NCBI GenBank assembly: GCA_016184365.1 | Contig: JACPCW010000139.1 | Location: 1 to 50,217, forward strand | Direction: 5' to 3' | Length of the DNA: 50,217 nucleotides | From: Candidatus Rokuibacteriota bacterium | Lineage (GTDB): Bacteria > Methylomirabilota > Methylomirabilia > Rokubacteriales > CSP1-6 | Part shown: positions 27,029-35,177 of the stretch, piece after piece | How positions within the stretch are numbered: position 1 is the first letter of the stretch | How the letters are laid out: the number at the start of each line of letters is the position of its first letter | Translations under genes and position numbers: made by a program | Notes under the pieces: generated by a model | Told to the model about the DNA's origin: nothing | What the model saw: the letters and a program-made list of their open reading frames with translations, nothing else | Databases searched by the model: none

Positions 27029-27646
27029 CTACCGCCGCGGCGCGACCGCCGTCGAGCCGTCGCCCTGGAACACGTAGCGCAGCGTCACGCAGCCGGGTCG
27101 TGATCCCGGGCAGTAGTAGCTGACGATCTCCATCTTCGCGTAGCGTCCGTCCGCGGTGCGGATGGCCCAGACGTGGCCCTTCGGCTCGAGCAGGTGCGAG
27201 AAGAAGCCGTACGCGTACCACCGCGTGAGCGCCGTGTTGCGCGGATCGTTCCGTCCTTCGTTCTCCGTGTAGCCGTCGGCCGGCACGGTCGCCACGGAAT
27301 CGAAGTCGACGGCGCCGAGATCACGCGCGCCGCCGCGCCCGAGAAACCCGCGGCCGCCGTTCGCGATGATCTCGTAGCGCCGGAAGGCGAGGTCCCAGCC
27401 GGTGGCCGGCGTCGCGTCGACGGTCGCACCGACGCGGAAGGAAAAGTGGCGCCTCCGGTGCGTGTCCGTGGCGTCGACGGTGTAGAGCACGGGACCGACG
27501 AGCGCGGTGCCGGCGTCGCGCGGGCGGGGCGGCGTCGGCTCGTACGTCGGTACCTCGGCTGGCCGGAGCGTCAGCGCGACGAGCACGACGGCGACGACGA
27601 CCATGTGGCCGATGACGATCGTCGCGAGCAGGGGCGGCCGGTGCAT
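27029..27646 (-). CDS. HmuY-like membrane-anchored protein
   Basis: A 205-aa protein with one N-terminal transmembrane helix (about 8-27, IVIGHMVVVAVVLVALTL) and a beta-rich extracytoplasmic domain. The domain shows HmuY-family features: TGWDLAFRRYEIIANGG in the middle and YAKMEIVSYYCPG plus VTLRYVFQGDGS at the end. HmuY proteins of Bacteroidetes capture heme, but many distant members have no known ligand. A single-copy gene, 3 bp from the convergent branching-enzyme gene. Confidence 0.65.
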   Translation of the reverse strand: MHRPPLLATIVIGHMVVVAVVLVALTLRPAEVPTYEPTPPRPRDAGTALVGPVLYTVDATDTHRRRHFSFRVGATVDATPATGWDLAFRRYEIIANGGRGFLGRGGARDLGAVDFDSVATVPADGYTENEGRNDPRNTALTRWYAYGFFSHLLEPKGHVWAIRTADGRYAKMEIVSYYCPGSRPGCVTLRYVFQGDGSTAVAPRR

Positions 27647-27676
27647 GGCAATCAGCCTGCGGATCTCATGACCATG

Positions 27677-27705
27677 TTGACGCCACGATCATGATATCGT
27701 ACCGT
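27677..27705 (+). promoter_or_regulatory. Promoter and operator candidate for the VapBC-type module
   Basis: TTGACG (27677-27682) and TACCGT (27700-27705) are spaced by 17 bp. A partial palindrome, ACGAT (27685-27689) with ATCGT (27696-27700), lies between them, where an RHH antitoxin could repress its own gene. The start codon at 27714 would be only 2-3 nt from the predicted transcript start, i.e. leaderless. Confidence 0.35.
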
Positions 27706-27713
27706 CACGGATC

Positions 27714-28001
27714 ATGGCTCGACCACTGCAGGTCTATCTGGACGACCAGGACCTCGATCGCCTGGAGGCATGGGCTCGCGAGCGCGGATGGACCAAGTCG
27801 CAGGCCGTCCGCGCGGCGGTCCGGGCGCTCACGCGACGGCCGGCCGAGGATCCGCTTCTCGACCTCAGCGGCGACATCGACGGCCTTCCGCCCGATCTGA
27901 GCCAGCGTTTCGATCGCTACCTCAACGAGACCTTCGTTGCCGAATCGCCGGCACCGTATCGCGCGCGGCGCCGCCAGTCCCGCAAGGCTGTTCGTCGATA
28001 G
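27714..28001 (+). CDS. Ribbon-helix-helix antitoxin
   Basis: A 95-aa protein whose first ~45 residues form a ribbon-helix-helix fold: LQVYLDDQDLDRLEAWARER then GWTKSQAVRAAVRAL. The acidic, proline-containing C-terminal part (DPLLDLSGDIDGLPPDLS) is the kind of tail that blocks a PIN toxin's active site. It overlaps the PIN gene by 65 bp and probably autoregulates through the half-palindrome upstream. Typical VapB/CopG-type antitoxin organisation. Confidence 0.82.
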   Translation: MARPLQVYLDDQDLDRLEAWARERGWTKSQAVRAAVRALTRRPAEDPLLDLSGDIDGLPPDLSQRFDRYLNETFVAESPAPYRARRRQSRKAVRR

Positions 28002-28395
28002 CGGCGCCTGGATCGCGCTGCGCAGCCGGCGCGATCAGCATCATGCCGCGGCGGATCAGCTGTTCAGGCACGCGCTGGCCCGGCGCATTCCGTTGCTCAC
28101 GACGAACCTCATCATCGCCGAGGTGCATCGACTGACGCTCTTCCGCGCCGGGTTTCAACCCGCGCTGCGGGCGCTCGAGCGCCTCGATGCGAGCCCGAGC
28201 GTCACGATTCACTTCGCGACGGCCGATGACCACACCGCCGCTCGTGGCTGGCTCGAGCGCCTCGCGCCCCGGCCGGTGACGTACACCGATGCCGTCAGCT
28301 TTGCGGTCATGGAGGCCAGCCGCTGCCGCGAAGTCCTCGGCTTCGACGACGACTTCGCCGCTGCGGGGTTCACGCTCTGGCGAGGGACAGGATAG
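27937..28395 (+). CDS. PIN-domain ribonuclease toxin (VapC-like)
   Basis: A PIN-domain protein of up to 152 aa. The Mg2+-binding acids are D21 in LFVDSGAWIAL, E62 in IIAEVHRL, D118 in YTDAVSFAV and D137/D138 in LGFDDDF. VapC toxins cleave tRNA or rRNA. The start is unclear: TTG at 27937 gives a 19-residue basic lead-in overlapping the antitoxin by 65 bp, while the domain itself only begins near 27991; no ATG or GTG lies between. Confidence 0.82.
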   Translation: MPNRRHRIARGAASPARLFVDSGAWIALRSRRDQHHAAADQLFRHALARRIPLLTTNLIIAEVHRLTLFRAGFQPALRALERLDASPSVTIHFATADDHTAARGWLERLAPRPVTYTDAVSFAVMEASRCREVLGFDDDFAAAGFTLWRGTG

Positions 28396-28453
28396 CCGGC
28401 GCCGACCGGCGTATCATGTGCCCGCCGCGCAACGAGATCAGTCGGAGGCCCTC

Positions 28454-29440
28454 ATGGGTGTACGCGAGCTGACGTACGGCGAGGCGGTCCGCGAAGCCAT
28501 CGCGGAAGAGATGCGGCGCGATCCCCGCGTGTTCCTCATCGGCGAGGACGTCGCGGAGGCCGGGCATCCCTTCAAGACGCTCGTCGGCCTGGTGAACGAG
28601 TTCGGGACCAAGCGCATCATCGACACCCCGATCTCCGAGCCCGGCTACGCCGGCATCGGCGTCGGCGCCGCGATGACCGGCATGCGGCCGATCGTCGACG
28701 TGATGTTCGGCGACTTCATCACGCTGACGATGGACCAGATGGTGAACCAGGCCGCCAAGGCGCACTACATGTCGGGCGGCATGATCAAGGTGCCGATCGT
28801 GTTCCGCACCACGCTCGGCGCGACGCGCCGGTCGGCCGCCCAGCATTCGCAGTCGCTGCACGCGTGGGTCAGTCACGTGCCCGGACTGAAGGTCGCGCTG
28901 CCGTCCGACCCGTACGAAGCGAAGGGCCTCATGAAGACGGCGATTCGCGACGACAGCCCCGTCGTGATCTTCGAAGACAAGATGATGTACCGCGTGAAGG
29001 GCCCCGTGCCGGACGAGGAGTACACCATCCCGTTCGGCGTGGCGCAGATCAAGCGCGCTGGCACGGACGTCACCATCGTCGCCACGAGCAGCATGGTGAC
29101 GGTCGCGCTCGCCGCGGCGAAGATGCTCGAGGAGATCGGCATCAGCGCCGAGGTCATCGACCCGCGCACCACGTACCCGCTCGACAAGAAAACCCTGATC
29201 GAGTCGGCGAAGAAGACGTCGCGCGCGATCGTGGTCGACGAGGGCTACGAGCGCTACGGCGTCACGGCCGAGATTGCGGCCGTCATCGCCGACGGCGCGT
29301 TCTATCATCTCGACGCGCCCGTGAAGCGTATCGGAGCGATGGACGTGCCCGTGCCCTTCTCGCCCGTGCTCGAAGATCTGACGGTGCCGTCCGAAGCCAT
29401 GGTGTTCCAGGCGGCGAAAACGCTCTGCGGCAAACCCTGA
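28454..29440 (+). CDS. 2-oxoacid dehydrogenase E1 component, beta subunit
   Basis: A 328-aa E1 beta (transketolase central and C-terminal domains) that completes the alpha2beta2 E1 of a pyruvate- or acetoin-type dehydrogenase. Typical elements are LTYGEAVREAIAEEM, FLIGEDVAEAGHPFKTL, IIDTPISEPGYAGIGVGAAM, FGDFITLTMDQMVNQAAK, and C-terminal VEVIDPRTTYPLDKKTL-like and VVDEGYERYG segments. GGAGG is 6 nt before the ATG. It is 16 kb from the alpha subunit at 11864 and alone in its transcript; a 9-bp-stem hairpin follows. Confidence 0.92.
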   Translation: MGVRELTYGEAVREAIAEEMRRDPRVFLIGEDVAEAGHPFKTLVGLVNEFGTKRIIDTPISEPGYAGIGVGAAMTGMRPIVDVMFGDFITLTMDQMVNQAAKAHYMSGGMIKVPIVFRTTLGATRRSAAQHSQSLHAWVSHVPGLKVALPSDPYEAKGLMKTAIRDDSPVVIFEDKMMYRVKGPVPDEEYTIPFGVAQIKRAGTDVTIVATSSMVTVALAAAKMLEEIGISAEVIDPRTTYPLDKKTLIESAKKTSRAIVVDEGYERYGVTAEIAAVIADGAFYHLDAPVKRIGAMDVPVPFSPVLEDLTVPSEAMVFQAAKTLCGKP

Positions 29441-29463
29441 CCAGTTCTAGATCACGCGAACGA

Positions 29464-29491
29464 GCCGGCGCAAGGATCTCCCTGCGCCGGC
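29464..29491. terminator. Bidirectional terminator hairpin
   Basis: GCCGGCGCA (29464-29472) pairs with TGCGCCGGC (29483-29491) around a 10-nt loop, between the convergent E1 beta and heme O synthase genes. No T-run on either side; position is the main support. Confidence 0.45.
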
Positions 29492-29496
29492 CCGGG

Positions 29497-30351
29497 TCAC
29501 CGGCGCGTGAGCGCGAGCAGCCCCAGCACGACCGGCAGGTAGACCACCGAGCCGAGCACGAGGCGCCGCGCCGCGCAGGCCGAGCGACTCCACGCGTCCG
29601 CCGCGCCGAGCGCGACGACCGCGGCCCCCGTCAGCACGGCGCCCGCCACGTAGCCGCCGCCCGCGACGCCGAACAGCGCCGGCATGACGCTCACCGTCGT
29701 CAGCGCGATGGCGCTGACCACGACCGCGTACGCCGTGCGCCTGCCGGTCGTGTCGATCGCGGGCAGGAGGCGGATGCCGGCGCGCGCGTAGTCGTCCCGG
29801 TACACGCGCGCGATGGCCAGCGTGTGCGGCAGTTGCCAGAGGAACACGATCCCGAACAGCGTCCAGGCGACGACGTCGAGATCGTCGCGCGTGGCGAACC
29901 ACCCGATGAGCGGCGGTAACGCGCCGGCGACGGCGCCGGCGAGCGTGCAGAACGGCGTGCGGCGCTTGAGCGGCGTGTAGACGAGCAGGTAGAGCGCCGA
30001 CGTCAGCGCCGCGGTCACCGCCGGACCGGCACCGACGAGCGCGCCGAGGTAGCTCACGCCGGCCGCGGTCGCGATGGCGCCGAACGCGAGTGCCGCGAGC
30101 GGCCGGAGCCGGCCCGCCGGGAGTGGCCGTCGTCGTGTCCGCTGCATCTGCGCGTCGACCGCGCGCTCCATCCACTGGTTCAGCGCGAGCGCGCCGCCGG
30201 CGGACACCGCGGTGCCGACGACGACGTGCAGCAGCAGACCCCAGTCGACCGGGCCGCGACGTCCCGCCTCGTACCCCGCCATCGCCGTGACCACGACCGT
30301 CATGACGATCCTCGGCTTGGTCAGCGCGCAGAGGTCGGCGAGGACGCGCAT
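29497..30351 (-). CDS. ctaB: Protoheme IX farnesyltransferase (heme O synthase)
   Basis: A 284-aa UbiA-superfamily integral membrane prenyltransferase that converts heme B to heme O. The first Asp-rich motif is NQWMERAVDAQMQRTRRRPL; the second region YTPLKRRTPFCTLAGAVAGA then LPPLIGW is diagnostic for CtaB/CyoE. About nine helices are predicted. ATG 30351 starts directly before the conserved ALTKPRI segment. It ends the respiratory operon, 8 bp after the cytochrome b fusion. No ctaA (heme A synthase) is in the window, so the final heme type of the terminal enzyme is open. Confidence 0.93.
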   Translation of the reverse strand: MRVLADLCALTKPRIVMTVVVTAMAGYEAGRRGPVDWGLLLHVVVGTAVSAGGALALNQWMERAVDAQMQRTRRRPLPAGRLRPLAALAFGAIATAAGVSYLGALVGAGPAVTAALTSALYLLVYTPLKRRTPFCTLAGAVAGALPPLIGWFATRDDLDVVAWTLFGIVFLWQLPHTLAIARVYRDDYARAGIRLLPAIDTTGRRTAYAVVVSAIALTTVSVMPALFGVAGGGYVAGAVLTGAAVVALGAADAWSRSACAARRLVLGSVVYLPVVLGLLALTRR

Positions 30352-30359
30352 GGCCCGCG

Positions 30360-32540
30360 CTATCGCACGATCAGACGGTCGTTCGCGGACGTGATCAGCA
30401 CGACGCGCCCGCGCTCGAAGCGCAGCGTGCCGTCGAAGGCGAGCACGCGTGCGCCACTGTCGGCCGCGGCCGGCGTGAACGTGACCTTCACCGCGTGTTC
30501 CCCGGGCGCGACCACCACGTCTTCCTCGACGTTCAGCGGCCGGTCGGCGCGCAGTCCCGGTGAGTTGACGCGCTTCTCGGCGACGACGCGCCCGTCGACC
30601 TCGGCCCGGAGGTCGTAGCTCAGCACCTCGCTCGCGCACTCGCGCGGCGTCCGCATGTGCACCGGGCGCTTCGCGAGCTCGTCGGCGCCGAGGTCGCGGC
30701 ACCGCTCCTTCACCTGTCCCGCGAGACGCCATCCGAGACGCAGGAGCGCGTGATCCGCCGCCGCGCCCTGTGGCGCGCCGCTGCCGACGGCGACGAGCAC
30801 GAGCAGCACCGCGCTGAACGCCGCCGCGAACGCCACGCGCGCGCGCGTGCCGGGCGCCCCGGTGGCGGCCGGCCGCGACGCGCGAACGGCGTCGATCGCC
30901 GCGACGATGCGTGGCCATTCGCCGAGCGAATCGTGCAGCACACGGATCGATTCGGGACCGAGACGCCCGGGGACGGCGGGCTTCTGTCCCATCAGGAGCC
31001 GGGCGTCGGCGAGCGTCGCGCCCTCGCGATGGACGCAGTTCTGCGGCGGGCAGCCGATCACGACGCTTCCGCCGAACCGGCTCGCGAGGTAGGCGGCGGT
31101 CGCGGGGTGCAGCGTGCCCGCGCAGTCGACGTCGAAGAACGCGATGGCGCCATCGTCCGCGAAGTAGCGGCGGAGGCGGTCGGTGACGCCGCCGTTGCTC
31201 CGGCACGCGATCAGCACCGTGTGCGCGCCGGCGTGCTCCACGCCCGACACGAGCTCGCGCGCCGCCGCGAGCTGGTGCAGCGCGGTGCGACCCGCGGGAC
31301 CGATCGCGAGCGAGGCGCACGACGCCGCGCAGACGCCGCAGCTCACGCAGAGGTCCGGCTGGACCTGTGCCAGCAGCGGATGCCGGTCCGGATGCTGGCC
31401 GGTCACCATCTGGATGGCGTCGTACGGACAGTCCTTGAAGCACTGCTCGCAGCCCTCGCACTTGTCGGGATCCGCCGCGGCCGGCGCCGGCCGCTCCTGT
31501 GCGGCGGGCCTGAGCAGCCATGGCACCACGAGCAACAGGGCGACCGCGAGCACGCCGACGGCGAGGCCGGCGAGCGGAGACGCCTGCGCCGCGGGCAGCC
31601 AGAAGCCGTAGAACCAGTCGGCCTCGATCCGGCCGGGAATCGTCAGGAGATCGGCGGCGCGCGGTAGCGGCGCCGGCCAGACGACGGCGAGCACGACGAG
31701 CCCCGCGAGCGTGCCGAGCGCGAGCTTGCGCTCGGGAAACCATGCCGCGCGCGCGAGCCGCGTCGTGTGGAGCCACAGCAGGCCGACCATGCCGAGCGGA
31801 ATCGCGACGTGCAGGAAGAGGTTCATGAAGAAGAACTGCGCGGTCATCGGCCGGTCGCCCGCGAACGCGCGGTCCGGTGGCTCCGGAAACAGCGGCACCA
31901 GGCGAAGCATCTTCGCGCCGACGACCGCGAGCGCCTGTCCGAACTCGTCCCACACGAGCACGAATCCGGTCATCGCGGACAGGAACATCGCGCCGGCGAG
32001 CAGCACGCCGGTGATCCACGCGAGCGCGCGCGGGCCCCACGTCTTGCCCTGCATGACGAGACGCGCGACGTGCAGCACCACGGCGACGACGGCGACGTCG
32101 GAGGCGTAGCGGTGGAGCGCGCGAATCGGGCGGCCGAGGAACGGGTCCTCCTGCATGCGGACCACCGAGTCGTACGGGCGGCCGATCTCGTACACGAGGA
32201 GCAGGTACACGCCGGTGACGAGCGCGATCAGCAGGCAGAGCGACGCGAGCGTGCCCGTGCGATAGAGCGGGTTGTACCGGGACGTGTAGACGCGATCGAA
32301 CAGGCGGTCGACGCCGTGGACGGGACCGGTCAGCGCACGCGCGAGTCGGGGTCGCCAGTAGTCGTAGCGCGCGTATGTCGCGGAAGCCGGGATTCGAGCC
32401 GCGTCCCGGGTTTCCCGGGGCGCGTGCGAGCGTCCGGGGGGGATTCGAGCCGCGTCCCGGGTTTCCCGGGGCGCGTGCGAGCGTCCGGGGGGTTTGGGGG
32501 GCCCGTCGAGGCCCCCCATCTCATCAGTCGCGACGGGCAT
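30360..32540 (-). CDS. Cytochrome b / ferredoxin / MvhD-like fusion protein
   Basis: A 726-aa multidomain membrane redox protein. Residues 95-345 form a cytochrome b N-terminal domain with two b-heme pairs, H143-x13-H157 and H244-x13-H258. Residues 361-408 hold two 4Fe-4S motifs (C361/364/367/371; C398/401/404/408). Residues 440-520 match the MvhD iron-sulfur domain of F420-non-reducing hydrogenase/heterodisulfide reductase systems, with C446, C473, C497, C502 (IACRSNGG, DCAGTLHP, GCPPQNCVHREG). A further transmembrane helix (about 570-588) leads to a 138-aa C-terminal domain I do not recognise. The first 50 residues are mostly a translated 17-aa duplication. Likely role: electron transfer between quinone and a cytosolic Fe-S partner. 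No Rieske protein is encoded nearby. Confidence 0.8.
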   Translation of the reverse strand: MPVATDEMGGLDGPPKPPGRSHAPRETRDAARIPPGRSHAPRETRDAARIPASATYARYDYWRPRLARALTGPVHGVDRLFDRVYTSRYNPLYRTGTLASLCLLIALVTGVYLLLVYEIGRPYDSVVRMQEDPFLGRPIRALHRYASDVAVVAVVLHVARLVMQGKTWGPRALAWITGVLLAGAMFLSAMTGFVLVWDEFGQALAVVGAKMLRLVPLFPEPPDRAFAGDRPMTAQFFFMNLFLHVAIPLGMVGLLWLHTTRLARAAWFPERKLALGTLAGLVVLAVVWPAPLPRAADLLTIPGRIEADWFYGFWLPAAQASPLAGLAVGVLAVALLLVVPWLLRPAAQERPAPAAADPDKCEGCEQCFKDCPYDAIQMVTGQHPDRHPLLAQVQPDLCVSCGVCAASCASLAIGPAGRTALHQLAAARELVSGVEHAGAHTVLIACRSNGGVTDRLRRYFADDGAIAFFDVDCAGTLHPATAAYLASRFGGSVVIGCPPQNCVHREGATLADARLLMGQKPAVPGRLGPESIRVLHDSLGEWPRIVAAIDAVRASRPAATGAPGTRARVAFAAAFSAVLLVLVAVGSGAPQGAAADHALLRLGWRLAGQVKERCRDLGADELAKRPVHMRTPRECASEVLSYDLRAEVDGRVVAEKRVNSPGLRADRPLNVEEDVVVAPGEHAVKVTFTPAAADSGARVLAFDGTLRFERGRVVLITSANDRLIVR
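32391..32517 (+). repeat. Two-hairpin dispersed repeat, copy C, with 51-bp tandem duplication
   Basis: Two identical 51-bp units (32391-32441, 32442-32492) start GATTCGAG and contain CCCGGG-TTT-CCCGGG. They are followed by an 8-bp perfect stem GGGGGGCC (32496-32503) with GGCCCCCC (32510-32517). The order of elements matches the copies at 5536-5613 and 46225-46300. On the minus strand the units encode PGRSHAPRETRDAARIP twice in the N-terminus of the cytochrome b fusion. Confidence 0.8.
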
Positions 32541-33429
32541 GCGTGACGCGGACCCGTGCCAGCGCCTCGGTGACCCAGGCGGCGGACGGGTTGTTGAACG
32601 TATAGGCGAGGCGGCCGTCCGCGTCGACGACGAAGACGAGCCCCGGGTGCGTGATGTCGCCGGTCCGGTCGTCGCGCTCGTGCGCGACGCCGAAGGCGTC
32701 GGCGACGGCGAGTGCCTCGTCGGGGCGCCGGGCGGTCAGCACGCGAAAGTGCGGCGGGAGGTGCCACTGCCGCGCGATGCCCGCGAGCGCGCTCGGCGTA
32801 TCGCGCCACGGATCGAGCGAGACCAGCAGCACCTCGGCGCGGCCTGCGCCGGGCGGCACGCGCTTGAGCGTCTCGACGACGAGCGGGCACAGCGTCTGGC
32901 AGTTCCCGAAGATGAACGTGACGACCACCGGCCGGCCGCGGAACTGCGCGAGCGAGACCGACGCGCCGTGCTGGTCGACGAGCGCGAAATCGCGCGCGAG
33001 GGTCGCCCCGCGCGGGTACCGCGCGGGCAGCGCGCCGTCGTCGCTCACGACGGCGGTCGCCTCGGCGATCGCCCGCGCGGTGAAGACTTTCCGCGCGACC
33101 CACGTCGCCTCGACGACGACGGTGATCGCGACGGCGGCGAGGACCGTCCGTCCGACCCGGCTTCTCGCGAGCTCACGCAGCGACGGGCCGACCTCCGACC
33201 CCCACAGCACGACGATCGCCGCGAGGAAGCTCGCGGGCGCCAGGACAAGCAGGATCCAGCCGAACGCTTCCGGCCAGCCGTTCTCCATCGCGCCGAAGCA
33301 GGCGTAGCGCGCGGCGGTGAGCCATTCCGGCGGTTCCGACGGCAACGGCATGAAGGCCAGCGCCCACCACACGGCGACGGACGCGACCCACAGCACGACG
33401 AGGAGGGCCGGAAAGCGCGAGGGCCGCAT
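32524..33429 (-). CDS. SCO1/SenC family copper chaperone with N-terminal membrane domain
   Basis: A 301-aa protein. About three hydrophobic segments (8-28, 55-78, 95-112) precede a thioredoxin-fold SCO domain with the copper ligands C177 and C181 in GNCQTLCP and H261 in ITHPGLVF. SCO proteins deliver copper to, or reduce, the CuA site of subunit II. The extra membrane region is longer than the single anchor usual for SCO. It starts 4 bp after subunit I ends, in the same operon as a CuA subunit II, consistent with that role. Confidence 0.88.
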   Translation of the reverse strand: MRPSRFPALLVVLWVASVAVWWALAFMPLPSEPPEWLTAARYACFGAMENGWPEAFGWILLVLAPASFLAAIVVLWGSEVGPSLRELARSRVGRTVLAAVAITVVVEATWVARKVFTARAIAEATAVVSDDGALPARYPRGATLARDFALVDQHGASVSLAQFRGRPVVVTFIFGNCQTLCPLVVETLKRVPPGAGRAEVLLVSLDPWRDTPSALAGIARQWHLPPHFRVLTARRPDEALAVADAFGVAHERDDRTGDITHPGLVFVVDADGRLAYTFNNPSAAWVTEALARVRVTHARRD

Positions 33430-33433
33430 CGCG

Positions 33434-35158
33434 CTATCCGACCTTCCACAGGAACGACAGGATCTTCCAGTTCGCGAAGTAGTAGAGGACGAAGCAGCCG
33501 AAGAAGATCCCGATCAGGACGATCGTGCCGGGCGAGCCCCGCCGGTGCACGGCGGCGACCGCCGCGCCCGTGTGGACCTGCGGCGGGAGGTTCCAGATGC
33601 CCTGCGGCACGCCCGTCCGATCGTGGCTGTCCTCGAGCCGGAAGGGCCGGCCGAAGAACACGGTCGCGACGGCGATCAGGATGTACGCGAGACCGCCCGC
33701 GATGGCGAGCAGCCCGCCGATGCCCATCGTCGCCTGGAAGAGCTGCACCGCCGGGTGGTACTCGACCTGGAACGGCGCGTTCGACATCGAGATGTCCCAG
33801 TGGCGGCGCGGGACGCCGAAGATCCCCTGGAAGATGAGCGACATCGCGAAGATGACGATGCCGAGCCCGAAGAGATACGGCTGGATCTTCGCGAGCCCCC
33901 AGAAGCGGACGCGCTTGCGGAAGATGAGGGGCAGCACGTAGTACGTCACGGCCATGAACGCGAGCGCCGTGCCGCCGACCACCGTCGTGTGGAAGTGTCC
34001 GGGGACGCGCAGCGTGTTGTGGGCGATGATGTTGATCTGCTCCGTCCCGATCGTCACGCCGGTGATGCCGCCGAAGAAGCCGAAGATCACGACCGACAGC
34101 GCCGTGCCGGAGAAGCCGGGATCACTCCACGGCGCCTTCTTGAGCCACTCGAACGCCCCGCGCGTGTACCCGCGGAGGCGCTGGCCCATCTCGATGCCGG
34201 CCGGCACGGTGAACCCGTGCACCATGCTCGCGAGCACGGCGAGGTACATCGCGTAGCTCGTGTTCCAGATCTTCCACGCCGGACCCATCCCGGGATCGAC
34301 GAGCAGGTGGTGCGCCGACGCCATGGAGATGAACAGGATGTAGAGCACGAACGCCATGCGGCTGATCTTCTCGTTCAGCACGACGCCGCCGACGGTGAGG
34401 CCGGCCAGGAGATACCAGAGCGAGACCTGAGCGGCAACGTTGATCTGCTGCGACGAATGCCCGAGGCCCCACCAGACCATGCGGTAGATCTGCGGATCCA
34501 TGTTCATGACACCGAGCGACCACAGGAACGTCGGGATGTAGATGGCGGCGCCGTGCAGCAGCGTGATCACGGCGATGATCGCAGCGGTCAACGCGCCGAA
34601 GCTCACGAGCGGGATCGAGCCCTCGTACGTCCGCTCCCGCTTCGCGACGACGAGCGCGGCGAAGAAGAGGCACGTCACGACGAGCGCGCCCACGGCGAAG
34701 AGGATGATGCCGAGGTAGTAGAGCGGGTGCGCCATGAGCGGCGGGTACGACGTGAACAGCACGTCGGCCTTGCCGCCGAGCACCATCGTGTTGACCATGA
34801 GCACCCCGACGACCATGAGTCCGAACGCCGCCCATCCGAGCTTCGGCGCGGGCACGCGCGCGCTCAGCAGCACCGGCCCGGCGAAGTACAGCACCGCCAT
34901 CTCGAAGAAGATGATGAAGAAGATGAGCATGTTCAGCCCGTGCAGCGTGAGGAACCGGTAGAAGAGATCGGCGGGCAGGAGGTGCACGGCCTGCCAGCGC
35001 GTGAGCACGAGCCCGAACGCGGCGACGAGGCCGACGAGGAAGCACACGACCGCGACGACCGCGTTGACCTTGATCAGCGTCTCCGCGTGCCAATCGACCT
35101 TCAGGCCCGTCACGTCACATCGACGTGAGCGGGCGGCCAGCGCAGTCACGAGGGCCAT
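33434..35158 (-). CDS. B-family heme-copper enzyme, subunit I (oxidase or NO reductase)
   Basis: A 574-aa polytopic protein, closest in motif pattern to ba3-type oxidases. Low-spin heme ligands are H73 (TLHGLN) and H390; H388 in VPGHFH binds the high-spin heme; CuB ligands are H234 (WWGLGHSSQQ) and H283/H284 (SAHHLLVDPG). In oxygen reductases of this family the residue four after the first CuB His is the cross-linked Tyr (GHPxVY); here it is Gln238. Loss of that Tyr is seen in heme-copper NO reductases. Y273, one helical turn from the cbb3 Tyr position, could be an alternative. GAAGGAG precedes the ATG. Partner of the CuA subunit 19 bp upstream. Confidence 0.9.
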   Translation of the reverse strand: MALVTALAARSRRCDVTGLKVDWHAETLIKVNAVVAVVCFLVGLVAAFGLVLTRWQAVHLLPADLFYRFLTLHGLNMLIFFIIFFEMAVLYFAGPVLLSARVPAPKLGWAAFGLMVVGVLMVNTMVLGGKADVLFTSYPPLMAHPLYYLGIILFAVGALVVTCLFFAALVVAKRERTYEGSIPLVSFGALTAAIIAVITLLHGAAIYIPTFLWSLGVMNMDPQIYRMVWWGLGHSSQQINVAAQVSLWYLLAGLTVGGVVLNEKISRMAFVLYILFISMASAHHLLVDPGMGPAWKIWNTSYAMYLAVLASMVHGFTVPAGIEMGQRLRGYTRGAFEWLKKAPWSDPGFSGTALSVVIFGFFGGITGVTIGTEQINIIAHNTLRVPGHFHTTVVGGTALAFMAVTYYVLPLIFRKRVRFWGLAKIQPYLFGLGIVIFAMSLIFQGIFGVPRRHWDISMSNAPFQVEYHPAVQLFQATMGIGGLLAIAGGLAYILIAVATVFFGRPFRLEDSHDRTGVPQGIWNLPPQVHTGAAVAAVHRRGSPGTIVLIGIFFGCFVLYYFANWKILSFLWKVG

Positions 35159-35177
35159 GGGGTTCTCCTTCCCGCTC

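Noticed and set aside
32391..32492. 51-bp tandem units as a CRISPR array
   Set aside because: Only two copies, no spacers, and relatives elsewhere are single hairpin elements.
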